A DNA stretch of 64,000 nucleotides from Dama dama (Eukaryota > Chordata > Mammalia > Artiodactyla > Cervidae): contig NC_083695.1 of NCBI RefSeq assembly GCF_033118175.1, positions 34,365,607 through 34,429,606 of the forward strand. Reading direction: 5' to 3'. Within the stretch, counting starts at the first letter, position 1. Each line of letters begins with the position of its first letter. Below the pieces are notes generated by a model. The model searched no databases and was not told where the DNA came from. It saw only the letters and a list, made by a program, of their open reading frames with translations. The position numbers were made by a program, and so were the translations under genes. This document shows positions 34,481-44,065 of the stretch, one piece after another.

Positions 34481-35340
34481 CTTGTTACTAGCCAGTGATA
34501 GACCTTATTATTACATGCATGTATACACACCCCCCCACACACATGTATATGTATACATTGTACATTATATGAATTTCGTAGTCCAGTGGTACCCAGAAGG
34601 TCTTCAGAGATTTCTCTGTCCATTCTCTGTGAATGAAGAAACTGTGACCATGCCCCGGGGGATGTAGGGGACTGGCTCATGCTTGCGTGGCAGAGGCGGG
34701 TCTGTGTTTCCCAATCCTGACATGATGTTTTCTGTAATGTGTTTATAGTTGGCAATAAATTTTCCATAAAATATATTACTGAAATAAAGCCTTTGAGAAT
34801 AATTTCCTCTTTGCTTGAATGTTTTCCCCCTCAAGCCTTGTTTACATTGTGAGTTTTCACGGCAAACCCTTTCTTTGGCCCAGCTTAGGCTAAATTTTAC
34901 CACAAATTCCAAATTATAGGAGTCGTGAACTTTTCTTCTTCCTGAGTTGGCCTGGTGCTGGTGGAAACTTAAAGTGTGTAAAGTAATGAAGTGCTGTGTG
35001 TGTGTGTGTGTGCAGGGGAGGGGGAGGAGGACTTGGGTGAAAACATGCCTCTGTTTTTCCAGGGCTTGGAGTGGGGTGAAGCTGGGGACAGGGAGGCAGC
35101 TCACGGAGCCCAAAGCTGGCTGAGGACTCTGGCCAAGAGGGAGGGCAAGGTGAGAGGGTTCTGCCACTGTGGGGGGAGGGACCCCCTGGAGAGAGGCCCT
35201 AGTTCCTCGATGTACATCCCTTGGAGGCAAAAGGTGGGCATAAGGAGTAGTGGTATGAGCAGGTCTCACCTGGCTAGATGTTTGTACAGCCCTGCATGCT
35301 CTCAGCTATGGGACAAATGACCTGGGCTTGTGGAAAGCCT
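34481..35340. other. Unique DNA with (tg)n run
   Basis: A (tg)n repeat lies at about 34,994-35,013. The 221-codon minus-strand frame at 34,604-35,269 reads through this repeat and has no recognised domain. It may be chance in a GC-richer patch, so I do not call it a gene. A transcript or conservation check would settle it. Confidence 0.4.
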
Positions 35341-35356
35341 GTCTCAGACTCTTTAT

Positions 35357-35499
35357 TTTTAATATCTTGGCCCAGCTTAATGAATTAATTTTTACTTTTT
35401 GGCCATGTGGGATCTTAGTTCCCTGACCAGGGATCAAACCTATGCCCCCTTGCAGTGAAATCATGGAGTCTTAACCACTGGGCCTCCAGGGAAGTCTCC
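35357..35499 (-). mobile_element. CHR-type tRNA-Glu SINE with clear TSD
   Basis: Antisense CHR element: T-rich tail on the left, 'tttggccatgtgggatctta', 'gttccctgaccagggatcaa', and head 'accactgggcctccaggga'. The TSD gtctcagactctttat (35,341-35,356) and gtctcagactttttat (35,500-35,515) match at 15 of 16 bases. Confidence 0.9.
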
Positions 35500-35584
35500 G
35501 TCTCAGACTTTTTATCCAAGAATACATAGTGGTATGTCACTGGGCAGTGGCGGGCTTTGGCTTTCTTTTCTGTTTTGTTGCAGA

Positions 35585-35895
35585 AAGATATAGGCGACCT
35601 AAAATTGAACATTTTAGCCATTTTAAGTGTACAATTCTGTGGAATTACGTACATTTACTTTGTTGTGCAGTCATTACCACTGTCCGTCTCCAGAATTTTT
35701 TCATCTTCTCCAACTGAAACTGTTTTTGTTACACAACAGCTCCCTGTTCCCCACTACCGTATCCCTGGGGAGCCTCCTTCTACTTTCTGTTTTTATAAAT
35801 ATGACTACTCTAGGTATCTCATGTCAATGGATTTGTATAATAGTTGTCTTTTGGTGGTTGGCTCACTTTGGTTTTCTGAACATGACATTATCATC
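35585..35895 (-). mobile_element. Old L1 3' UTR remnant (L1ME type), antisense
   Basis: 'cattttaagtgtacaattct', 'acatttactttgttgtgcag', 'ccagaattttttcatcttc' and 'gactactctaggtatctcat' follow the inverted L1ME 3' UTR. The two plus-strand frames over it (35,557-35,956) are accidental. Confidence 0.8.
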
Positions 35896-38800
35896 GGGTA
35901 GCCCATACAGAGCCTTTGAGAGAATTAGAAAAAGATGCCTCCCTTTCTCTGGGTAGATGCAGCCCCTGACCAGAATCTGAGCTCTGCAAGTGGAGCATAG
36001 CCTGGATTTCAGTTCGCACCTGTCCCCTTGGCCACACACCATTGCATAATGAACAACCTGAACACAACTGTATGAGCTGCTCCTGTTGACCAGGCCCTCA
36101 GAGGGAGGTGTCTCGTTCCCCTAGAGCCCTGGCTGGGTGTCTTTTCCATTACTCATTCCTGTTATTCCAGCCTCCTTCTCTGGTCACCTAGTTTTCTTTG
36201 CTGTTAAGGTTCACGTTGGTTGATTACCCCTCCAAACGGAGTTTCCCAAGAATGACAAGTTTTCAGAGGGCGGCAGAAAAGGTTGTTGGGACTTTTAGGA
36301 ACACACATAATTCATTCAGCCTGTCATTTGCTGTGAGCTAAGTGCAAATGACTTAAGTGGATTAGATTTCCTCTGGAAATACTCGAGAGGTTAAAAATTA
36401 AGAGGAAAAGAGTGTAGGGAAATAAGTGTGAGATTGTACTTATGCTGATGCCTCTGAAAACTAGTTGAAATATTTAGGAAACTGAAGGTGCAGCTGGTTG
36501 AGTGTGCTCTGAACCATGCTGGATCCTTCAGCCCTACCTCTTCTGATAAAGCAGTGACTGAATTGGAAGCAATCTTGGCAATAATGAATATTCTTGTAAA
36601 TCTCTGGTTGAGAAACTCTCAAAATATGGCCAGAACCCAAGCAGTACCTCTTCCCTCTTAATTCTACTATAATTTGTGAATGAACTTTTATAAGGCATTA
36701 AACTTTAATTGATGCCATTTTACTAAGCAGATTTTAAAAGCAGTGATGGCAGTGATTAGACTTAGTAAGATGACTTCTAATTGTTATGTGATGTGAAAAG
36801 CAGATTTTTTTTTTAATCTAAAATGTTGATTATTTTGTTCAGATTTCCAGAGTTTCCTTATTTATTTACTTTCTTTTTTTGAAGTGGTGAATATAGAGAG
36901 GCAGTAGCATGAATAAGAACTGGCAAGCATGGATTATTAGAGGAAATATTGATGCAGATAGTGATATATAAAATTAAAAAGTATAAAATAAACCGCTATA
37001 AAATCATCTAGTGAGGGAGTTTTTCAGAGTGGGAGTTTTGGAGAGAAAGAAATGAAGGTCAAAGCCCTGGTCCCGCCTTTTCACTTTGCTTTTGCTTTTG
37101 TTGCTCTGCTGTGCTAAAAGCATTCCTCGAACGTGTGATTTTGCGGTTGAACTTCTTTTTGCCCTTCCTTCATCTGACATTCCTGGGCAACGCTGTCTTC
37201 ACTCAGGACAGGCATGTTACACAAGCGGGGAAAACTGTAGATGTGAAAATCTGGCCAAATATTTTGTTGCCACAGTGAACTGGGGCTCAGGAGTCAACGT
37301 GAAGACTACTCCCTGGTTTGCCTCCTCCCCGCTTCTGTCATTTTTTCTCCCCTTCTGAGTTTGGTCACTTGTTTTGCTGCCTTTGGAGTTTTAAAAAGTT
37401 GGATTGTTTCTCTCTTATAAAAATAACACATACATCAGACTTGCCGATAGCCACCAGCCAAGGAGAGAGAGGTATTTGGGGGCAGGGCGGGGCAGCAGTG
37501 GACAGCAGGCTGTTTTCACTGTCTCACGACTGGTGTACTGAGGAAGAGTGGACAGGGGAGCACACTGTAGTGTGCATCGGTAAATGTATCGATGGACTGG
37601 ACCAGATCCCTAAAACTCTCTCCTCCTCATCTGTATACCACCTTCCTTTTTTTCATCCCTTACCCCTGGGGCAGCTGTCCCATTTTCTGAGTAAAAGAAA
37701 AACGAGAGGATCCCACAGTTGCTTTTCAGTGTGGTTGCTGGGCCTATAGTGTTTGCAGAGTTCTTCATGTTTCACCTTGTTTTTTTTTTGTTTCCTGTAA
37801 AAACAAGATTTCTTATGCAAAATGGGTCACTTGAAAGCACCAAACAATTTCTCCAGAGCAACAGCCAGTGTTTCATGCAGGAGAGATGTTAGCAAACCAC
37901 TGACATATGGATGTGATCTCCGTTACTTTGACCAGATTTGGTTTCTACAGAGTGCGTGAGAAGGGAAGATAAATTTTGTCCTAGTAATACTATAGCGACT
38001 CATAAATAAATGGTTACCCTTTGGTGCTTGCAGTTTTCATTAAAGTCGCCTGAGCTTTGTTATTGACACCATAGGTTGCCTATTCAGGGAAATGCAGTAA
38101 AATTTATCAGTGTGCTTTCTACACCTAATAAATCATCCAAACAGGGAACCATATGGCAGATAAGACCTTGAAAATGTGGCTTCAGCATGTGAGGAGTCAA
38201 GTTGCTGAAATCTTGAATGATTACAGCCTGCACATTTTCCCCTGGAATATCTTATAGTTATTTTACATGCCATTTTCTTGTTCACCCCATCACCTCTTTG
38301 TCTCTCCCTCTCCTCTCTCTCTCTTGCCTTTCTCTTTTCTTCTCCTGCTCAAGCACCATTCTTTTTTTGGCTGTTCTTTCCTACTCTTTGTTTTTCTTTT
38401 GGGTGGGGGGCTGGCTGTGATTTCAGCTAGAAAATAAGCATCCAGAGCAGATAAGATGTTGTTATAATGCCTTGCTGGTAGGAGGAAGAGGGGCCGGGAG
38501 GAGCAGAGACTGACGGGAAGGGATGATGTATGTGGCGGCTGTGTCCCTACACTCTCCTCCAGCCCATTGTCATTAATCACGGCCATTAGTTTTTTTCAGA
38601 GCTGCCTTGTCTGCACCGGGGCTTCAGAATAGCCATTGTTTTTTCATGCCACAGACTAGTGAGGGGGGGGGGGGGCGGGGCGGGGAAGGGAAGAAAGAAA
38701 TCCTAGGACTTTTTCCCCCACTTTTTTCTCATTCTGCCTTCCAGAATCTCCTTCCTCTCCTGTCTTCTCTCACCCCCAACCCCCATCCAGCTGCCTTTTC

Positions 38801-39505
38801 TCTCTCTGCAAGTTGGTGGTGGTGGGGTGGAGGGGAACCCAAACTCTCATTGCCTCCTGACACCTGCATTCTATATATTCATTAGACAGTACAACACAGG
38901 GCGCACCATCGGGGTGTATCTGCTGAATGATAGTGGTTGTTACTCATCATGCACTGTTTAATTTCAAAGAGATTTTGCAGATATCTGTTTTTTCCCCCCC
39001 TTTTTCTTTTGGAGTCAAAAATCTAAATGTCCTTGTTGTAACCTGAGGATATGGCAAGATAGGAAAGTGCCTCTAGTGGAGCACCTGTGTTGCATGTCTG
39101 GGGAAGAGGAGGCTGGCTGCTACCCAGGAAGGCATATTTAGGTGCTTATCAAGCCTGGACCATGTCTTGGAGATTCTACCACTGTTTTGCAGTTCTTCCA
39201 GAGCTGCCGTGTCTTGTGGTTAGTTGATGCCCCTCAGTCAAATTGGGTGAATCTTGCTGGTTGATGAAGGACTGCCATTGTCCTTTCCTTCTTCTCTGAA
39301 AAACTAAAGATTCTGTCTTGAAGAGAGAGGACTTCTCCCTCACCCCTGCTCCTGCTACAGTCTGCAGTGACTCTCTGAGGGCTTTCCATCATATACCAGA
39401 CCTGAGTCAAGTACATAATGTGCAACTGCTAAATAAACTGTTTTTTAAGAATATACATCGGATTTTGTAAAACATGTAAAGGCCAACCTCAGAGAGCCCA
39501 GAGTA
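35896..39505. other. Unique, repeat-poor DNA with conserved-looking segments
   Basis: 3.6 kb without a recognisable transposon. 36,290-36,480, 37,080-37,340, 37,780-38,230 and 38,420-38,640 look conserved by texture. The 143-codon plus frame at 37,318-37,749 has no domain. A long G run follows at 38,663. Confidence 0.4.
38663..38690 (+). repeat. G-rich tract, possible G-quadruplex
   Basis: A run of 13 G, then cggggcggggaaggg: four or more G-tracts of at least three with one- or two-base spacers, fitting the usual quadruplex pattern on the plus strand. A second GT/GG-rich stretch lies at 38,813-38,836. Confidence 0.75.
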
Positions 39506-39518
39506 TAATTTTAAGTAT

Positions 39519-39753
39519 GTGTGTGTACTAAGTTGTTTCAGTTATGTCCAACTCTTTGCGACCGTATGAACTGTAGCCCGCCAGGCTCCTCTGTCCATGG
39601 GATTCTCCAGGCAAGAATACTGGAGTAGGTTGCCATGCTCTCCTCCAGAGGATCTTCCCATGCCAGGGGTTGAACCTATGTCTCTTACATCTCCTGCATT
39701 GGTGGTGGTGGTGGGGGGGCAGTTCTTTACCACTAGTGCCACCTGGGAAGCCC
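39519..39753 (-). mobile_element. Bov-tA SINE with expanded (ggt)n
   Basis: Minus-strand copy with perfect 13-base TSD taattttaagtat at 39,506-39,518 and 39,754-39,766. Inside the tRNA-like head a (ggt)n/(g)n expansion at 39,701-39,719 replaces the usual short 'gcaggtgg'. Confidence 0.93.
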
Positions 39754-39766
39754 TAATTTTAAGTAT

Positions 39767-40089
39767 AATTTTATGCAGTTTTTTTTTTTTAAACAGCAAA
39801 TTCTTGGTGCATGGGTAAGGGCAAGAATTAGTGAAAAGTCTCTATGACAAAAGCTTTTAAAAAGAAAAGAAAACCCCTTAATTAGTTTCAGATATAAACA
39901 AAGCTGTTTGAACTAGGATCCTTAAATATTGCCTAGTAGAGGTACTTAGGATACTTATTTTAATGAAAAGATGGCAGAGATTTGTTATATGCATCAGTTA
40001 AATAGTCACGGTATGGGAAATAGTAAGCAAGGAATTGGGAGACAGAGCAGGGTTATACTTGTTCTGCCTAGTACCTGTGTGCATACATG
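39767..40089. other. Unique DNA
   Basis: Short T run at 39,780-39,790 and otherwise no recognisable feature. Confidence 0.4.
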
Positions 40090-40200
40090 TGGGCTAAATC
40101 GCTTCAGTCGTGTCCAGCTCTTTGCAACCCTATGGACCTTAGCCTGCCAGGCTCCTCTATCCATGGGATTCTCAAGGCAAGAGTACTGGAGTGGATTGCT
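40090..40200 (-). mobile_element. Bov-tA SINE tail fragment
   Basis: 'gctaaatcgcttcagtcgtg' to 'gagtactggagtggattgct', minus strand; the tRNA-like head is missing (5'-truncated). Confidence 0.85.
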
Positions 40201-40551
40201 GTAACTTTAGTCAAATTACCTCTCTGGATGCCCATTCTGTCTTCTTGTCAAATGAGATGGTTGGTTCTAAATAAATGTTTCCAAGAATGTTGAGTCATGG
40301 GTGGTATAGGAAACAATTTTAGGTGGTACATGGGATGGACTTTAAAATTTTTCATAACTGTGTTTATGTTTATAATTAAATTCTATTTATGTTAGATAAT
40401 ATTGGCTCATTACTTATGACTGTATTATAACTCATATATTTTAATTTCTGAATTAGTAGGAAAAATGAGTCAATTCAAGGAAAAAATATGAAGTATGAGA
40501 TAGTATAACTTCACAACTCTTGTGGAGATACAGTAAAAATTATAGTGTGAT
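40201..40551. other. Unique AT-rich DNA
   Basis: No gene or repeat recognised. Confidence 0.4.
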
Positions 40552-40564
40552 ACCCAGATAACCA

Positions 40565-40760
40565 GGGTTTTCCAAGTGGCTCAGTGATAAAGAATTCACC
40601 TGCCAATGCAGGAGACATGGGTTTGATCTCTGAGCTAGGAAGATCCCCTTGAGAAGGAAATTGCAACCCACTCCAGTGTTCTTGCTGGAGATCCCTCTAG
40701 GCTCCTCTGTCCATGGGGTTGCAAAAGAGTCAGACATGGCTTAGCAACTAAACAACAAGA
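40565..40760 (+). mobile_element. Bov-tA SINE with TSD
   Basis: Sense copy. The TSD acccagataacca (40,552-40,564) and acccagatgacca (40,761-40,773) match at 12 of 13 bases. Head 'gtggctcagtgataaagaat', tail 'gtcagacatggcttagcaac'. Confidence 0.92.
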
Positions 40761-40836
40761 ACCCAGATGACCAAAAGTTATGACTTTCCAGACCAGATGA
40801 TCAGGGTTCAGGAGTTAAATGGTGGATTATGCATTG

Positions 40837-40884
<48 letters not shown>

Positions 40885-40911
40885 TGTAGAGAGAGAGAGA
40901 GTGTGTGTGAG
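40837..40911 (+). repeat. Compound (tg)n-(ga)n microsatellite
   Basis: About 17 tg units from 40,843, an interrupting ta, then (ga)n at 40,889-40,900 and a further short (gt)n. Such compound tracts vary in length between individuals. Confidence 0.95.
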
Positions 40912-41264
40912 TTTTTCCTAGAAGTTTAAACACATTCTTTACCATTATCTTTACTATGCATAATCCTTCTTTGATCAACAGAGTAAAGTTACTTTTAGTG
41001 TGGGTCGTATCTGAATGATCTCAAGTTTTGATTTAATGAGATCTCTGTGAGGATAGCTGTCTGTATATGAACCTAGACACTGTGAAAAACACATGTCTGA
41101 GATACGGTGTTGGGGCTCTGTAGAGCACCTCTTATATTGTTTTATTTGACAACATCTAGAAAGGGTAGAATATATCACTATTTTCTCTGCTAGGATGTCT
41201 GCAATTTCTTTCTTTTTTTTTTGCAATTTCTGTTTGCTGGAGTTTCAGTGGTTTCAAACCTGTC

Positions 41265-41420
41265 AGAACATCAGCCATCTGGAGATCATTTAAAAAAATG
41301 CAGATACCTGGGCCCTATCCCATACCTGCTGAATCAGACCCTCCAGGTGTTGGGGCTGAGGTGATCTGCAGTGTTTGGGAGCCACCAAGCTAAGGCACTG
41401 ATGGTCCCTGAGAAAAGTGC
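41265..41420 (+). mobile_element. MER5/MER20-like DNA transposon remnant
   Basis: 'acatcagccatctggagatc', 'aatgcagatacctgggccct' and 'ctgctgaatcagaccctcca' follow the hAT-Charlie MER5/MER20 order. Confidence 0.65.
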
Positions 41421-41644
41421 ATGTGAGCGGAAGACAGCCCCCTGACTTCAACAGCCATTGTAGAAGTCCCTTTGTCAGATTAGCAGTAGTTGCTTGCAAG
41501 TCATGTACATTCTGATGCTGAGAGGCTTCTGGGTAAGATCCTGGTCTTGGACAGTTCTGCATGGTCAGCACAGAGGGAAGGAGAGGTATGGGGAGACCAG
41601 AGCAGCAGCATAGGGGCATATAGGGAAGGCTGCTTCAGAGTCAG

Positions 41645-41775
41645 GTAGGTCCGAGCTCACTGTGGGCTCCTGCATACCTGAGAGCTGTGTGACTATATGC
41701 AGGTGGCTTTACCTAAGCCCCAGTGTCCTCATATGTAAATGTGGCAACTTATATTCAGACGCCTAGCACAGTGCA
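41645..41775 (+). mobile_element. MIR remnant, sense
   Basis: 'cagagtcaggtaggtccgag', 'agctgtgtgactatatgcag' and 'cagtgtcctcatatgtaaat' match the MIR core. Confidence 0.65.
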
Positions 41776-42074
41776 TTCATTTATTTTACAAATCTTCTCC
41801 TTTCTTTCTGTGGTCACAGTTGTCCTAATAACCTTAGGCCACACAGTCTGTCATGTTGTATGATTATCTGTGCTCATCTTGGGGGCAGGGTCTGCTTCCA
41901 TTGCAGCTGGTGAGAGGCCTGGGTCAGTAGGCGTGGGGCAGGCCCTCCAGAAGTGTCAGAGAGAGAAGGCCAAGAGTTCCTGCTCCCTGAAAGGACAGTC
42001 ATGTGTACAGAGGGGCTACTTACATTTCATCGTGGAGGACACTCACATTTTTAGCCCACCTCAATCTTGATGAT

Positions 42075-42278
42075 GCTTCTCTGGTGGCTCAGATGGTAAA
42101 GAATCCGCCTGCAATGTGGGAGACCTGGGTTCAGTCCCTGGGTTGGGACGATCCCCTGGAGAGGAGAACGACTACCCACTCCAGTATTCTTGCCTGGAGA
42201 ACTCCATGGACAGAGGAGGCTGGCAGGCTTCAGTCCATGGAGTCGCAAAGAGCCAGACATGACTGAGAAACTTTCACA
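42075..42278 (+). mobile_element. Bov-tA SINE with perfect TSD
   Basis: Sense full-length copy with the 13-base TSD caatcttgatgat at 42,062-42,074 and 42,279-42,291. Head 'ctctggtggctcagatggta', box B-like 'ggttcagtccctgg'. Confidence 0.94.
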
Positions 42279-42559
42279 CAATCTTGATGATAGATATCAT
42301 GAAAGGAAAATATTGAATGAACTGTAAATGAATGGTGTACAATTCAGGTCTATATGTAAAAACTGAACTCATTTTCAGTTAAGACTTTTGATGTAAGTAG
42401 ATCATGTCATTTGAAAATATAAGCCTTGAGAATCTAGGTGTAAATGGCTTTGAGGGTGAGGAGTTGGCCAGTTGCTGTTCTGTTGTGGATTTTGACTGCG
42501 GTTGGTCTTCTTCAGCAGTAATGCAGGGTGGTCCACTTCTATGTTTCCTTGTCCTGGAT

Positions 42560-44065
42560 CCTGGGTGGGCAGAAGTGGTACTTGGAGTCTGATGCCTTGT
42601 GATCCCCCTGTACCTTATACTGTACAGAGTCTTACTCACCTTGAACACACTCTCCTGTCCTCTAATCCAATTTTCAAGACTTAGGTCAAATCCCAGCCTC
42701 CTGTAATTTCTTCCCAACCTCCGCATCTTAGTAACTATGAATTTCTCATGTTGCAATTGCTGGATGGGTATTTCATTTGGCAGTATTCCTTAAGAATTTG
42801 TGGTTTCTTTTCTGTTGATATTTTTGAGCAATAACTTTGAACCTCATGGTTTTCCTTTTTCACACCTGTGCATCCCATCCTTTTTTTTTCTTTTTGAAAT
42901 ATAATTGATTTACAGTGCCACATTAGTTTCAAGACTTAGTTATACATAAACATTCTTTTTCAGATTATTGTCCATTATAGATTATTACATGATACTGATT
43001 ATAGTTCCCTGTGCAATACAGTAGGTCCTTATTGTTTATCTATTTTATATATAGTAGTGTGTGTCTGTTAATCCCAATTTCCCAATTTCTCCCTGTCCCC
43101 CTTTTCCCTTTGGTAACTATATGTTTGTTTTCAATGTCCATGAGTCTGTTTCTGTTTCATAAATAAGTTCAATAATACTTTTTTTAGATTCTACATTTAG
43201 CTGATATCATATGATGTTTGTCTTCCTCTGTCTGACTTACTTACTATGGTAATCTGTAGGTACATATGTGTTGCTGCAAGTGGCATTATTTTGTTCTTTT
43301 TAATGACTGAGTAATAGCCCATCTTCTTTATCCATTCATTTGTTGATGGACACTTAGGTTGTATGCACATCTTGGCTATTATAAATAGTGCTTCTATGAA
43401 CATTGGGGTGCATGTATATTTTTGAATTAGAGTTTTCATCTTTTTCATATATATGCACAGGAGTAGGATTGCTAGATCATATGGTAACTCTAGTTTTTTA
43501 AGGAGCCTTCATATTGTTCTCCATAGTGGTTGCACAAGTTTACATTCCCACCATTTCTCCACAACCTCTATAACATTTGTTATTTGTGGACTTACTGAGG
43601 ATTGCCATTCTGACTGTGTGACTGTGTGAGGTGGTATCTTATTGTAGCTTTGATTTCCATTTCTGTAATAATTAGTGATGTTGGACATCTTTTCATGTGC
43701 CTGTTGGCCATCGGTATGTCTTCTGTGGATAAATGTTTATTTAAGTCTTTGGCCCATTGTCTTGACTAAGTTGTTCATTTTTGATAATTGAGCAGTATGA
43801 GCTGTTTGGATATTTTGGAAACCAATCCCTTGTCAGTTGCATTATTTGCTTATATTTTCTCCCATTCTGTAGATTTTATTTTCATTTGGTTTATGTTTTC
43901 CTTTGCTGTGCAGAAACTTCTCAGTTTGAGTAGGTCCCAATTGTCTAATTTTGCTTTTATTTCCTTTGCCTTGGGAGACTGATCTGTGTCCCATGTTAGA
44001 TTGTTTCTCCACAGGGTCTGTTGCAGTGCCTAGCATAGAGTAAGTTCTGTTGGTCGGTTAGACTG
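42560..44065 (+). mobile_element. L2 remnant split by an L1
   Basis: Left part 42,560-42,880 ('ttttcaagacttaggtcaaa' then 'tcccagcctcctgtaatttc') and right part 43,986-44,065 ('cagtgcctagcatagagtaa') fit one sense L2 3' end, separated by the L1 at 42,881-43,985. Both halves are heavily diverged. Confidence 0.5.
42881..43985 (-). mobile_element. Artiodactyl L1 3' end, antisense
   Basis: 1.1 kb inverted L1: T run at 42,882-42,895, 3' UTR, then ORF2 C-terminal region whose minus-strand reading includes 'CTPMFIEA' and 'CPSTNEWIKKMGYYSVIKKN' (43,197-43,448). Plus-strand landmarks such as 'ctttggcccattgtcttgac' and 'aaccaatcccttgtcagttg' continue to the truncated 5' end. It is not coding. Confidence 0.85.

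Noticed and set aside
34994..35013. CRISPR-like or satellite array from repeated units
   Set aside because: Simple (tg)n run; the window is mammalian and no spaced direct repeats were found.
37318..37749. 143-codon plus frame
   Set aside because: Serine/leucine-rich chance frame with no domain and no homology I recognise.
39541..39753. tRNA gene suggested by box B-like sequence in this and other SINEs
   Set aside because: The tRNA-like region is the head of a Bov-tA SINE; no cloverleaf with an anticodon arm typical of a working tRNA is preserved.
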